In this document: piece after piece, positions 8,981-17,869 of the stretch | Position numbering within the stretch: position 1 is the stretch's first letter | Layout: each line of letters opens with the position of its first letter | Source of the DNA: Oceanihabitans gracilariae | GTDB taxonomy: Bacteria; Bacteroidota; Bacteroidia; Flavobacteriales; Flavobacteriaceae | DNA: 64,000 bases | Assembly (NCBI RefSeq): GCF_042684485.1 | Contig: NZ_JBHULM010000007.1 | Span: 372,001-436,000, forward strand | Direction: 5' to 3' | Notes under the pieces: generated by a model | Databases searched by the model: none | Told to the model about the DNA's origin: nothing | What the model saw: only the letters and a program-made list of their open reading frames with translations | Translations under genes and position numbers: made by a program

Positions 8981-10681
8981 ATGCTATTCATTCTCCTTTC
9001 TTGGTTATACATTCTTGCTATAAGCAGCGTTATAGGAGTTACTATTAACAAGGTTTTACAACTAAAAAAGCAAGACTCTATAATTACCATTTTATTTGGC
9101 TTTTTTGGTGTTACACTAATGGCTAGCATTTGGGCTATTCCGTTTGCTATTAACGCCTATTTTCATGTTTTTTTACTCTTCTTTACAGGTGTTTTAGGCT
9201 ATTTAAATTATAAATTCATACTTGCTTACTGCTTGCAATTAAAAACAGAAATAGCTGCGCTTACTGTTTTTTTTAAAATACTCTTAAGCTGTATTGCCTT
9301 ACTTATTTTAGCACAAAGTGCTTCTCCTCCATTTGTTATTGATAACGAATCGTATTACATACAAACCATTAAGTGGCTTAATGAGTACGGCTTTGTAAAC
9401 GGTTTAGTAAACTTACATGTGTTTTTAGGACAAACCTCAGGATGGCACATTTTGCAAAGTGCTTTTAATTTTAACTTTATATATAGTTATTTTAATGATT
9501 TAAGTGCTCTGGCTTTATTATTAGGAAATGTATATGCCATCTTTAAATTGCATGCTTTCCTCTCTAAAAAAGACACGCATATTTCTAATTTAATTTTTGG
9601 GTTCTTTCCTTTATGGAATTTATTTTTCTTTCCGTTTATAAGTGCTCCTTCACCAGATATTGCCATATATGTACTGGGTAATATACTTTTGCATCAGTTT
9701 GTTTTGTGCTTTGCAACATATAGCAAACCAGCTTTTATTACTGTTGTAATCTTTTCGTTTTTTATGGCATTTATAAAACTTAGCGCTGTACCTTTTTGTA
9801 TTTTTTCATTGGTGCTATACAAGCGTTATTTTATATTCACTAAAAGCACCACATCTATTTTAATGGTATTTGGTGGTATCACCTTAGTCCTTTTTAGTAT
9901 CAAGAATATAATTATTACAGGTAATTTGTTTTTTCCTTTACAAGGTATAGAAAGTTTAAAAACCTCTTGGAGTTTACCAGAAAATATAGAAACGTATTTT
10001 GCTAATTATACCAAACCATATGCTTATCATTTAACAGCCCAAGCTTTTGAAAATGCATCCTATTTTACAAAACTAAAAAGTTGGTTACTTGCTCCTCGTT
10101 TGCATGGTATTTTCAATAAAGTAATTCTATTTTTGTTGGTGGTTTTTCCGTTTTTCATCTATAAATCACAAAACAAAAAAGCTTTTTATACTATTTATAT
10201 GGTGGCTATCATTAGTATGCTCTTTTTGTTTGTAACATCACCACAATACCGCTTTTTCTTTCCGTTTATTTTATGTTTTAGTTTGGTACTAGTATCTAAA
10301 ATAATAACACATAAAAACAGCATTAAAATAGTAGTGGTTATTAGTACTGTACTTGCTGCAATACCTTTATTTTTTAAAGTAAACAATGCAGCAATTAGCA
10401 ATAATAAGCAGCTTGCTGTTTCTAGTACGTTTTCTTCAGAATACATTGTAAAGCCTTATAAAAACAGTAAGTATTCCGAAAAATATAAAAGCATTCTATT
10501 AAATGAAACTACTATTCATACACCTACAGAAGTAGACTTTTTTTGGGGAACAGGAGATATTCCGTTACCTGCCTTACAGCAAGAACAATTAGATTTTTTT
10601 AAATCGCATTTTCAAGTAATTCCCCAACAACGCACTAAGCATTTAAAAGATGGTTTTATAAGTAAAAAGTTTCAGCAATAA
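8981..10681 (+). CDS. Polytopic membrane protein, GT-C-like (LIC_10190-like)
   Basis: 566 residues with roughly a dozen hydrophobic segments and a soluble C-terminal tail. The first large loop carries FVIDNESYYIQTIKWLNEYGFVNGL, reminiscent of the acidic first loop of GT-C type glycosyltransferases that use lipid-linked sugars. From memory it resembles the LIC_10190 membrane family of Leptospira and Bacteroidota. A role in surface glycan or lipid modification is plausible but unproven. It converges with the DUF3124 lipoprotein gene, with only ten bases between the two ends. Confidence 0.6.
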   Translation: MLFILLSWLYILAISSVIGVTINKVLQLKKQDSIITILFGFFGVTLMASIWAIPFAINAYFHVFLLFFTGVLGYLNYKFILAYCLQLKTEIAALTVFFKILLSCIALLILAQSASPPFVIDNESYYIQTIKWLNEYGFVNGLVNLHVFLGQTSGWHILQSAFNFNFIYSYFNDLSALALLLGNVYAIFKLHAFLSKKDTHISNLIFGFFPLWNLFFFPFISAPSPDIAIYVLGNILLHQFVLCFATYSKPAFITVVIFSFFMAFIKLSAVPFCIFSLVLYKRYFIFTKSTTSILMVFGGITLVLFSIKNIIITGNLFFPLQGIESLKTSWSLPENIETYFANYTKPYAYHLTAQAFENASYFTKLKSWLLAPRLHGIFNKVILFLLVVFPFFIYKSQNKKAFYTIYMVAIISMLFLFVTSPQYRFFFPFILCFSLVLVSKIITHKNSIKIVVVISTVLAAIPLFFKVNNAAISNNKQLAVSSTFSSEYIVKPYKNSKYSEKYKSILLNETTIHTPTEVDFFWGTGDIPLPALQQEQLDFFKSHFQVIPQQRTKHLKDGFISKKFQQ

Positions 10682-10691
10682 GCCTATGTAC

Positions 10692-11201
10692 TTATTGTAT
10701 ACGCTTTCCTTCGGTTGTAAAAGATAAACCTTGTTTTCCTACTGTAGAACTCATCACACCATCAAACAAAGGTTGAGGGCAATTTTTAGGGATTTTCCAA
10801 TCAAAAATAAAATTAGAACCTGTTCCTCCAGAAGTATCAATTTCATCAATTATAATTTGTGCAGTTTCTAAAGGCGCTAAATAAATAGGAGTATCAAAAT
10901 ATTTTCTAACAGATTTTCCGTGTGTATCAAAATATTCGGCTTTTAACACGTAAATAGTATCTATTTCACTAATATTACGCATGCTTGCCATTACTGTTAA
11001 ACCATGGGTTTTATGTTCTGTTAAGCTATAAATTTCAGAATAGGTTGCCAGATACGTCTTACCAAATTCTAGGGAGTCTTTTGCACTAATTGTTGCTGCT
11101 CTTTTAGACCAATTTTCTGTATTAAAGGAGCTAATTTCCTTTTCTTCAATACAACTACATGTGAGTAGTATAACTAAAATAAGTGCTAAGCTTTTGTTCA
11201 T
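10692..11201 (-). CDS. DUF3124 lipoprotein
   Basis: 169 residues. The N-terminus MNKSLALILVILLTCSC is a lipoprotein signal; the cysteine is followed by IEEKE, acidic enough to suggest surface export. The core has the DUF3124 features: MASMRNISEIDTIYVLKAEYFDTHGK, KYFDTPIYLAPLETAQIIIDEIDTSGGTGSNFIFDW and GVMSSTVGKQGLSFTTEGKRI. DUF3124 is a small, widespread bacterial family of unknown function with an immunoglobulin-like beta pattern. No upstream promoter element was recognised. Confidence 0.8.
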   Translation of the reverse strand: MNKSLALILVILLTCSCIEEKEISSFNTENWSKRAATISAKDSLEFGKTYLATYSEIYSLTEHKTHGLTVMASMRNISEIDTIYVLKAEYFDTHGKSVRKYFDTPIYLAPLETAQIIIDEIDTSGGTGSNFIFDWKIPKNCPQPLFDGVMSSTVGKQGLSFTTEGKRIQ

Positions 11202-11469
11202 TATTGGCTTTAATTTTTGGTTTTAATTGTATAACATTTGCTTACAATTATTGTCTTGACAAGTTAAAATATTTTTACTTAATCACAAAGAAGTGTTATT
11301 TATATATTATTTGAATTTTAGGGTATTTATAACCTAGTATTCGCTTTAAATTCTAAATGCATTTAAAAAAAACAAACCCTTTCTGTTGCCTTATACGCAG
11401 CTCTACAAAATCTAGCATTAACACTTGATTAGACTGTGTTTTACCTACTTAAAAACAATTAGTTTTATC
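11202..11469. other. Gene-free stretch between divergent genes
   Basis: About 270 bases of very AT-rich sequence separate the DUF3124 gene from the TIGR02757 gene. I saw no open frame with a plausible product, no strong hairpin and no repeat in it; it presumably holds the promoters of the two divergent genes. Confidence 0.5.
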
Positions 11470-11477
11470 TATATTTG
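11470..11477 (+). promoter_or_regulatory. -7 promoter element of the TIGR02757 gene
   Basis: TATATTTG fits TAnnTTTG and ends four bases before the ATG at 11482, pointing to a very short leader and excluding the upstream in-frame starts. Confidence 0.55.
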
Positions 11478-11481
11478 TTAT

Positions 11482-12252
11482 ATGCAATTACAAAAGGAAG
11501 AATTAAAAGAATTCTTAGACAATAAAGTTATTCAATACAATACTCTAGAATTTATTGATAGTGATCCTATTTCAATACCTCATAAATATTCTCTAAAAGA
11601 AGATATAGAAATAGCAGGTTTTTTAGCAGCAACCATAGCATGGGGAAATAGAAAAAGCATTATAAAAAATGCAAATAAGATGATGGATCTAATGGGAAAT
11701 TCTCCTTATGACTTTATCATGAATCACAACAATAATGACCTTGAGAAATTTGAAGGTTTTGTACATAGAACTTTTAACAGCGTGGATTTTGGATATTTTA
11801 TAAAGAGTTTAAAAAATATTTATGTACACCATAACGGTTTAGAAAATGTTTTTTCTCAAAATGTTGCTAATAACTCTTTACAAGGTGCCATTTCTGCATT
11901 TAAAAAGGTGTTTTTTGAAATAGAACATCCTGTAAGAACAACAAAACATGTAAGTGATCCTCTAAAAGGTTCTGCTGCTAAACGTATTAATATGTATTTA
12001 CGTTGGATGGTTAGAAAAGATAATGCTAATGTAGATTTTGGTATTTGGGAAAGCCTATCTCCTAGCCTTTTATCTTGTCCGTTAGATGTACACTCAGGAA
12101 ATGTAGCACGAAAACTAGGATTACTAGAACGCAAACAAAATGATGCTAAAGCCTTAACCGAATTAGATAAAGCTTTGCGAAAATTAGATCCTAAAGATCC
12201 TGTAAAATATGATTTTGCGTTATTTGGACTTGGTGTTTTTGAAGGCTTTTAA
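11482..12252 (+). CDS. TIGR02757 family protein
   Basis: 256 residues from the ATG at 11482 (MQLQKEELKEFLDNKV). Characteristic stretches are DPISIPHKYSLKEDIEIAGFLAATIAWGNRKSI, FVHRTFNSVDFGYFI, KRINMYLRWMVRKDNANVDFGIW and the C-terminal KLDPKDPVKYDFALFGLGVFEGF. The C-terminal half recalls the helix-hairpin-helix base-excision glycosylase fold, and TIGR02757 members are conserved across Bacteroidota and other phyla, but no activity has been shown to my knowledge. The frame is open to 11425, but a promoter element at 11470-11477 lies inside that extension. It ends exactly where the convergent next gene ends. Confidence 0.85.
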   Translation: MQLQKEELKEFLDNKVIQYNTLEFIDSDPISIPHKYSLKEDIEIAGFLAATIAWGNRKSIIKNANKMMDLMGNSPYDFIMNHNNNDLEKFEGFVHRTFNSVDFGYFIKSLKNIYVHHNGLENVFSQNVANNSLQGAISAFKKVFFEIEHPVRTTKHVSDPLKGSAAKRINMYLRWMVRKDNANVDFGIWESLSPSLLSCPLDVHSGNVARKLGLLERKQNDAKALTELDKALRKLDPKDPVKYDFALFGLGVFEGF

Positions 12253-12585
12253 CTAGTTTTTAAGTCGTTTATATTTTTTATATAAAGTTTTATTCAATGC
12301 TTCTTGGCTTTTATACACTTTACCACTAAAACCAATACATTCTCCTTCTTTTAAAAAGAATTTATCTTCATTTTTTAATCTATAGCTTCCGTTTGGATAA
12401 ACAATAGTACCATTATTCAATTTTAAATAGGCTTGTAATTGGGCTATTTCTCCATTATGTTGTTTAAAAACTTTTCCGTCTACAAAAATGCAATAGTTTG
12501 CATCTTCAATTTTTTGTTTTTCCTGCGCTAAAAGGGTTCCTGAAGATAAAAAAGCGAATATTAGTAAGAAGCATAAACTTTTCAT
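12253..12585 (-). CDS. Small exported protein, DUF6799-like
   Basis: 110 residues with a clear signal peptide (MKSLCFLLIFAFLSSGTLLAQ). The mature part has a pattern of short glycine-turn beta repeats: VDGKVFKQHNGEIAQLQAYLKLNNGTIVYPNGSYRLKNEDKFFLKEGECIGFSGKVY. This resembles DUF6799, a small Bacteroidota periplasmic family of unknown function. The stop codon directly abuts the stop of the convergent TIGR02757 gene, leaving no intergenic sequence and no separate terminator. Confidence 0.6.
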   Translation of the reverse strand: MKSLCFLLIFAFLSSGTLLAQEKQKIEDANYCIFVDGKVFKQHNGEIAQLQAYLKLNNGTIVYPNGSYRLKNEDKFFLKEGECIGFSGKVYKSQEALNKTLYKKYKRLKN

Positions 12586-12663
12586 AAAGCAATAAATTAA
12601 GAAGTATTTTATAAATATAACAATTTATCACTTGAATTTAAACTATTTACAATGCTATTAACA

Positions 12664-12703
12664 AAAAAACGACTGATAAATTATTACATTCATCAGTCGT
12701 TTT
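12664..12703 (-). terminator. Intrinsic terminator of the M61 peptidase gene
   Basis: A perfect 12-bp stem (AAAACGACTGAT / ATCAGTCGTTTT, 12666-12677 with 12692-12703) is followed on the minus strand by a T run, just behind the peptidase stop. Confidence 0.85.
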
Positions 12704-12725
12704 AATTTGTAAAAACTATAAATAG

Positions 12726-14618
12726 TTATCCTTTTAACCAAGCTTTGCGTAAAGCGTTTTGTGCTTCTGTAGCATCTGCTTTTGGTTGTAATTTTTTTCC
12801 TGTTGTAAAAGATTCAGTAAGTGTCGTTTCAATTACTATTTCTTCACCATTTCTTTCTAAAACAACATGAATATCTTTTCCTGGTTGCCATACGTACATA
12901 CCACCAATAACTTGTTGTGCTGTATTCATATTTAATGCTACACCATCAACAGATTTTAACACATCTCCAGCTTGTACACCATTATCATTCCAGAAGCTAT
13001 TATCTGCAACAGCAGGAGAAAAATCAATAGTTTGTTTTTCTCTGTTAGGCACAAAAATAAACTCACCATCATTTTGAATGTAGTTTGTTTTTATTTTACT
13101 TTCTTGAAAACCTAAACCTACTTTAGCAAAAAAGCTATTATAATCTATTGGTGTAGTACCTTCAACGTGTGTCTTTAAAAACGCTCCTATAGATGGATAT
13201 GTCATTGCTGTAATTTCATCAATAATAGTATCATCATTAAAAGGTTTGTTTTTACCATATTTAGCAGAAAGTTCTTTCATTAAAGAAAGCATACTTCTGT
13301 TTCCGTTACTTTCTTCACGCATTAAAATATCTATACACATACCAATTAAAGCTCCTTTCATGTACACGTTATAATATTGTGGTGCATAAGGTTCTTCTAA
13401 TACGTTTTCACTCATTTCAGTAAAACTCATGGTATCATTCATGTTAGCAGCAGTTTTAATTTTGCTTAACATGGTTGTGTAAAACTCATCTTCTGACATT
13501 AACCCTTCATATACTTGAAAGTGTTGTGCAAAATATTCGGTTACACCTTCATACATCCATAAATGTTTAGAGAAAGTTGGTTGGTTATAATCAAAATAAT
13601 GAACATCATCACTATGCACACTTAAAGGTGTTACAATATGAAAAAACTCATGAGCAACCACATCAATCATACTTTTAGCTAAAGCAGATTCTGGTGAATC
13701 TTCTGCTAAAACAACAACTGTTGAAGTATGGTGTTCTAAAGCTCCAAATCCTTTAGGAGAATCTGGTTTTCCTTCACTTAAATACAAGAAAATATCATAA
13801 CGAGGTGTTGTGTTTATTTCTCCTAAATAGTTTTTTTGTGCTTGCATCATTTTATACATCGTTTCTTTTAATGATGCAGCAGTATGTACCTTATTTGGTG
13901 AGTATACGCTTAATACAATTTTAATGTCTCCTACTTGAAATTCTTCTACATCTAAATTTCCAAAAAACATTGGGTTGTCTGTAATATCAAAATAACGTGG
14001 TGCAAAATAGCTAGTTGTTGTAGTACTACCATCTGTACTTGTTACTGAGTTTAATTCTTGAATTGCAGAAGATCTTTTAAATGTTGCTGGTGCAGTTACA
14101 TCTAATTTATATTGTGCATTTTTTAAAGAATCAAAATAACCAACAAAACCATGAAGGTTTAATACATAATTAGTAGGCTCTATATTTGTTCCTGCTGGTG
14201 AAAAAGGATTCTCTCCTCCTATTCCTCCTGAACTTTCTGTGTCAAAAGTATCATTTACATAATAGGTAATTTTGTCTAAGTTTGTTGCATTAGCAATAAT
14301 CCAAGAGTTATCGTCTACTTTAGTAGCAGCAATTTCATTTCCGTCATAATCTAAAGCTTTAAAAGCCTCTACATATTTTCCAAAATCACTAACAGAATAC
14401 GTTCCTTGTACTACTCTTGGCAATCTATACGTTACTGTATCTGTAGTAAAACGACCTGGATTAATAGTTACAGGTACTTGGTCATTAACTACTTTAGTTA
14501 AATCTAATGTAGTTTCAATAGCAGTACTGTTTGCTAGTGCATTAGATGCTGTTTTTGTGGCAGATCCACAAGCAACTAACATGGCACTCAAGCCAAAAAT
14601 GGCTAATACTTTTTTCAT
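12726..14618 (-). CDS. M61 family lipoprotein peptidase with PDZ domain
   Basis: 630 residues. A lipobox LVAC puts the acylated cysteine at 17. After an N-terminal beta region comes the gluzincin motif HEFFH (323-327) with a downstream EGVTEYF supplying the third zinc ligand (about 358-364), as in M61 glycyl aminopeptidases. A PDZ-like domain near 530-605 (DNGVQAGDVLKSVDGVALN) follows, also typical. The enzyme probably trims peptides with N-terminal Gly or Ala in the periplasm or at the cell surface. A -7 element lies at 14684-14691 on the same strand, and a strong terminator ends the gene, so it appears monocistronic. Confidence 0.9.
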   Translation of the reverse strand: MKKVLAIFGLSAMLVACGSATKTASNALANSTAIETTLDLTKVVNDQVPVTINPGRFTTDTVTYRLPRVVQGTYSVSDFGKYVEAFKALDYDGNEIAATKVDDNSWIIANATNLDKITYYVNDTFDTESSGGIGGENPFSPAGTNIEPTNYVLNLHGFVGYFDSLKNAQYKLDVTAPATFKRSSAIQELNSVTSTDGSTTTTSYFAPRYFDITDNPMFFGNLDVEEFQVGDIKIVLSVYSPNKVHTAASLKETMYKMMQAQKNYLGEINTTPRYDIFLYLSEGKPDSPKGFGALEHHTSTVVVLAEDSPESALAKSMIDVVAHEFFHIVTPLSVHSDDVHYFDYNQPTFSKHLWMYEGVTEYFAQHFQVYEGLMSEDEFYTTMLSKIKTAANMNDTMSFTEMSENVLEEPYAPQYYNVYMKGALIGMCIDILMREESNGNRSMLSLMKELSAKYGKNKPFNDDTIIDEITAMTYPSIGAFLKTHVEGTTPIDYNSFFAKVGLGFQESKIKTNYIQNDGEFIFVPNREKQTIDFSPAVADNSFWNDNGVQAGDVLKSVDGVALNMNTAQQVIGGMYVWQPGKDIHVVLERNGEEIVIETTLTESFTTGKKLQPKADATEAQNALRKAWLKG

Positions 14619-14683
14619 AAATTAATAGTTTAATATTATCTCTTTTAGTGAGAAATTGGTTTTTAGTATGATAAGTTGACGCT

Positions 14684-14691
14684 CAAAAGTA
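14684..14691 (-). promoter_or_regulatory. -7 promoter element of the M61 peptidase gene
   Basis: Read on the minus strand this is TACTTTTG, a match to TAnnTTTG, about 65 bases before the start codon. No clear TTG -33 element was found at the right spacing. Confidence 0.45.
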
Positions 14692-14876
14692 CAATGTGTT
14701 ACAATTTAATTCCTTAACTTTTTGTTAAAATAAAGTTATAGCAAAACACATGAAATTGAAATTTATAATTTTATAATGTAAAACCAATGCTGTTAAAATG
14801 TACTAGCAATTCTACCAAGGAAAGAATAACAAACTAAACGTGATACACTTATACCATAAAAAACTATATTCGCTAC

Positions 14877-15884
14877 ATGCAAGAACCTCTTATTAGTATT
14901 CTTACTCCTTTTAAAAACACCCAATTATACTTAGCTGCTTGTTTAGACTCTATATGCAATCAAAGTTACACCAATTGGGAATTAATTATTGTGGATGATG
15001 GTTCAAAAGATGCTAGTTATACGCTTGTTGAAAGCTATGCTAAAACAGAACCTAGAATTAAACTATTAAAAAACAATGGAAAAGGCATTATAGATGCACT
15101 TAGACTTGCTTTTAAAAATAGTAGAGGAACTTATATTACCAGAATGGATAGTGATGATATTATGCATCATGACAAATTAAAAATCATGTGCAACAGCTTG
15201 TTAAAACATGGTAAAAAACACGTTGCTGTAGGAATGGTAAAATATTTTAGTGATGAAGGAATTAGCAATGGATATGCTAGATATGAAACTTGGTTAAATA
15301 ACTTAACTAGTGAAGGAAGTAATTATTCTGAAATTTATAAAGAATGTGTAATCCCTTCTCCTTGTTGGATGCTACATCGCGATGATTTTATTAAAGCGGA
15401 TGCTTTTAACCCAAACCGTTATCCTGAAGATTATGATTTAACCTTTAGGTTTTACAAACATGTTTTTACATGTATTCCTTGTAATCGTGTATTGCATCAA
15501 TGGCGAGATTATAGCACAAGAACTTCTAGAACACATATACATTATGCGCAAAATTACTTTCTAGATATTAAGCTACACTATTTTTTAGAGCTAGATCATG
15601 ATACTACAAGACCTATAACTATTTGGGGAGCAGGAACCAAAGGAAAAAATATAGCAAAAGCTTTAATAGATAAAGAAATTCCTTTTTATTGGATTTGTGA
15701 TAATGAGAAAAAAATTGGTAAACATATTTACCAACAAGAATTACATAATTTTAATTACTTAAAACAAATTGAAAATCCGCAATGCATTGTTACAGTAGCC
15801 AACGAGCAAGCACAACAAGAAATTAAAGAATACTTTAAAACACATAAAATGCAATCTATGATTGATTATTTTTTCTTTTGTTAA
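14877..15884 (+). CDS. Family 2 glycosyltransferase with C-terminal Rossmann-like domain
   Basis: 335 residues. The N-terminal GT-A domain has ISILTPFKNTQLYLAACLDSICNQSYTNWELIIVDDGSKD and the metal-binding DSDD in TRMDSDDIMHHDKL, with a later PEDYDLTFRF acceptor-region motif; this is a GT2 sugar transferase working in the cytoplasm on a nucleotide sugar. From about residue 245 the protein continues with ITIWGAGTKGKNIAKALI, a glycine-rich nucleotide-binding loop, and IVTVANEQAQQEI, i.e. a second Rossmann-like module fused behind the transferase. The substrate is unknown. No other polysaccharide genes lie next to it. Confidence 0.85.
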   Translation: MQEPLISILTPFKNTQLYLAACLDSICNQSYTNWELIIVDDGSKDASYTLVESYAKTEPRIKLLKNNGKGIIDALRLAFKNSRGTYITRMDSDDIMHHDKLKIMCNSLLKHGKKHVAVGMVKYFSDEGISNGYARYETWLNNLTSEGSNYSEIYKECVIPSPCWMLHRDDFIKADAFNPNRYPEDYDLTFRFYKHVFTCIPCNRVLHQWRDYSTRTSRTHIHYAQNYFLDIKLHYFLELDHDTTRPITIWGAGTKGKNIAKALIDKEIPFYWICDNEKKIGKHIYQQELHNFNYLKQIENPQCIVTVANEQAQQEIKEYFKTHKMQSMIDYFFFC

Positions 15885-15922
15885 AACAAAAATAAATTAC
15901 TTTTAAATTCACAATCATTTTC

Positions 15923-15930
15923 TATCTTTG
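15923..15930 (+). promoter_or_regulatory. -7 promoter element of the BatA operon
   Basis: TATCTTTG is an exact TAnnTTTG match, 17 bases before the ATG at 15947. It probably drives the tightly packed genes from 15947 to 20122. Confidence 0.6.
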
Positions 15931-15946
15931 ACCAATCTAAAACAAT

Positions 15947-17869
15947 ATGCAGTTTAAACACCCAGAAATTCTTTACGCTTTATTTGCACTGCTCATTCCT
16001 ATTATTGTTCATTTATTTCAGCTTCGTAAATTTCAAACCGAAAAATTTACAAACGTTGCCTTTTTAAAACAAGTTAACTTACAAACACGTAAAAGTGCTA
16101 TTATTAAAAAAGGCTTAATCTTACTTACAAGATTGCTTTTATTAGCTGCAGCAATTTTTGCTTTTGCACAACCATACACTTCTAAAACCAATAGCTTAAC
16201 TACCAAAACAGAAACAGTTATATATTTAGATAATAGCTTTAGCTTACAAGCAAAAGGTACGCAAGGCGAACTTTTTAAAAGAGCAATACAAGATATTATT
16301 ACAGAAGTTCCTGAAGATGAAAACATATCTATCATCACCAACAATCAAAGCTTTAAAAACACAAGCATTAAAGCCATTAAAAATGAATTGTTACAGTTAG
16401 ATTACGCTGCAAATCAATTAAACTATGATGCCGTTTTATTAAAAAGCAAGACGCTTTTTAGTAAAAACACAAATAGTATTAAAAACTTGATTTTTATATC
16501 TGATTTTCAAGAGAAAGAAAACCGTTTTCAATTACAAACAGATTCTTTAATTCACGTACATGCTGTTGCTTTAAAACCAGTAAACACGAACAATATATCT
16601 ATTGATAGTGTATATATTTCTAACACTACAGCAACAAATATAGCTATTAACGTACGCTTAAAAAATACAGGAATTGCTATAGATAATATTCCTGTTTCCT
16701 TATTAAATAACGGAAAATTAATTGCTAAAACAGCTGTTGCTCTTCAAGGAAAAGCGCTTACTAGTTTTACCATACCTAATAATGAAAGTATCAACGCAGA
16801 AATAACTATTGAAGATACGCAACTAGCATTTGATAACAGCTTATTTTTTAATATTAATAAAGCTGCCAAAATTAATGTGCTCAATATTAGTAATACTAAC
16901 ACGTCGTATTTACAAAGAATTTTTACTAAAACCGAATTTAATTATACCAACACCAAACTAAACCAACTAAATTATAGTGTTTTTGATAAGCAAAACCTTA
17001 TTATTTTAAACGAGTTACAAGAAATACCTAACGCACTATCTACTGCGCTTCATGCTTTTACAAATAATGGAGGTTTTTTAATTGTAATACCTAAGGAAGA
17101 TAGTACACTTTCTTCTTACAACAATTTATTATTACCATATAGCATGGCTTTTAATGCCAAAAATGCTTCCGAAAAGAAAATAACGACTATTAATTATTCG
17201 CATCCTTTATACACTAATGTTTTTGATAAACGCGTGCGTAATTTTCAGTATCCAAAAGTGAATAGTTATTATACTTTTCAAACCGAAAACGCTTCAAAAG
17301 TATTACAGTTTGAAGATGCAAGATCGTTTCTAGCAAATAACAATAATGTTTTTGTTTTTGCTTCGCCTTTAAATAGTAAACATTCCAATTTTACAAATTC
17401 ACCTTTAATCGTTCCTACCTTTTATAATATTGCAAAACGTAGTTTACAAGTACCTAATTTATATTATACCATAGGTAAAGAAAACAGTTATGATGTTGCT
17501 GTAACGCTAAATCAAGATGCTATTTTATCTTTAGTAAAAGACGAAATAAACACCATTCCGCAACAGCAATATTTTAATAATAAAGTTTCTATAATTACTA
17601 ATGAAACTCCAAACGAAGCAGGAATATATGCTATAAAAGATAAAAACGAAACTGTAGAAAACGTAAGCTATAATTTTGATAGAGCCGAAAGTAATTTGGT
17701 ATATCAAGATATTAGCAAACTTAAAAATATAACCACAAGCGATTCAATAACCCAATTATTTAATACCTTAAAAAGTGACTCTAAAATTAACGAGCTATGG
17801 AAATGGTTTGTTATTTTTGCACTAGTATTTTTAATTATTGAAATGCTAATCTTAAAATATTTTAAATGA
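15947..17869 (+). CDS. BatA-domain membrane protein
   Basis: 640 residues. The N-terminal BatA (aerotolerance regulator) domain is recognisable: FKHPEILYALFALLIPIIVHLFQLRKFQTEKFTNVAFLKQV, followed by a second membrane segment (ILLTRLLLLAAAIFAFAQPY). A von Willebrand A-like part follows (VIYLDNSFSLQ, NLIFISDFQEKE), then beta-rich and GATase-like regions, and a C-terminal membrane anchor (LWKWFVIFALVFLIIEMLIL). Such proteins are widespread in Bacteroidota, often near MoxR/BatAB operons, but their exact role is unclear. It overlaps the next gene by four bases (ATGA), so translation is coupled. Confidence 0.8.
   Translation: MQFKHPEILYALFALLIPIIVHLFQLRKFQTEKFTNVAFLKQVNLQTRKSAIIKKGLILLTRLLLLAAAIFAFAQPYTSKTNSLTTKTETVIYLDNSFSLQAKGTQGELFKRAIQDIITEVPEDENISIITNNQSFKNTSIKAIKNELLQLDYAANQLNYDAVLLKSKTLFSKNTNSIKNLIFISDFQEKENRFQLQTDSLIHVHAVALKPVNTNNISIDSVYISNTTATNIAINVRLKNTGIAIDNIPVSLLNNGKLIAKTAVALQGKALTSFTIPNNESINAEITIEDTQLAFDNSLFFNINKAAKINVLNISNTNTSYLQRIFTKTEFNYTNTKLNQLNYSVFDKQNLIILNELQEIPNALSTALHAFTNNGGFLIVIPKEDSTLSSYNNLLLPYSMAFNAKNASEKKITTINYSHPLYTNVFDKRVRNFQYPKVNSYYTFQTENASKVLQFEDARSFLANNNNVFVFASPLNSKHSNFTNSPLIVPTFYNIAKRSLQVPNLYYTIGKENSYDVAVTLNQDAILSLVKDEINTIPQQQYFNNKVSIITNETPNEAGIYAIKDKNETVENVSYNFDRAESNLVYQDISKLKNITTSDSITQLFNTLKSDSKINELWKWFVIFALVFLIIEMLILKYFK

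Noticed and set aside
16033..16344. 103-residue minus-strand ORF
   Set aside because: Antisense to the hydrophobic N-terminus of the BatA-domain protein; shadow frame.
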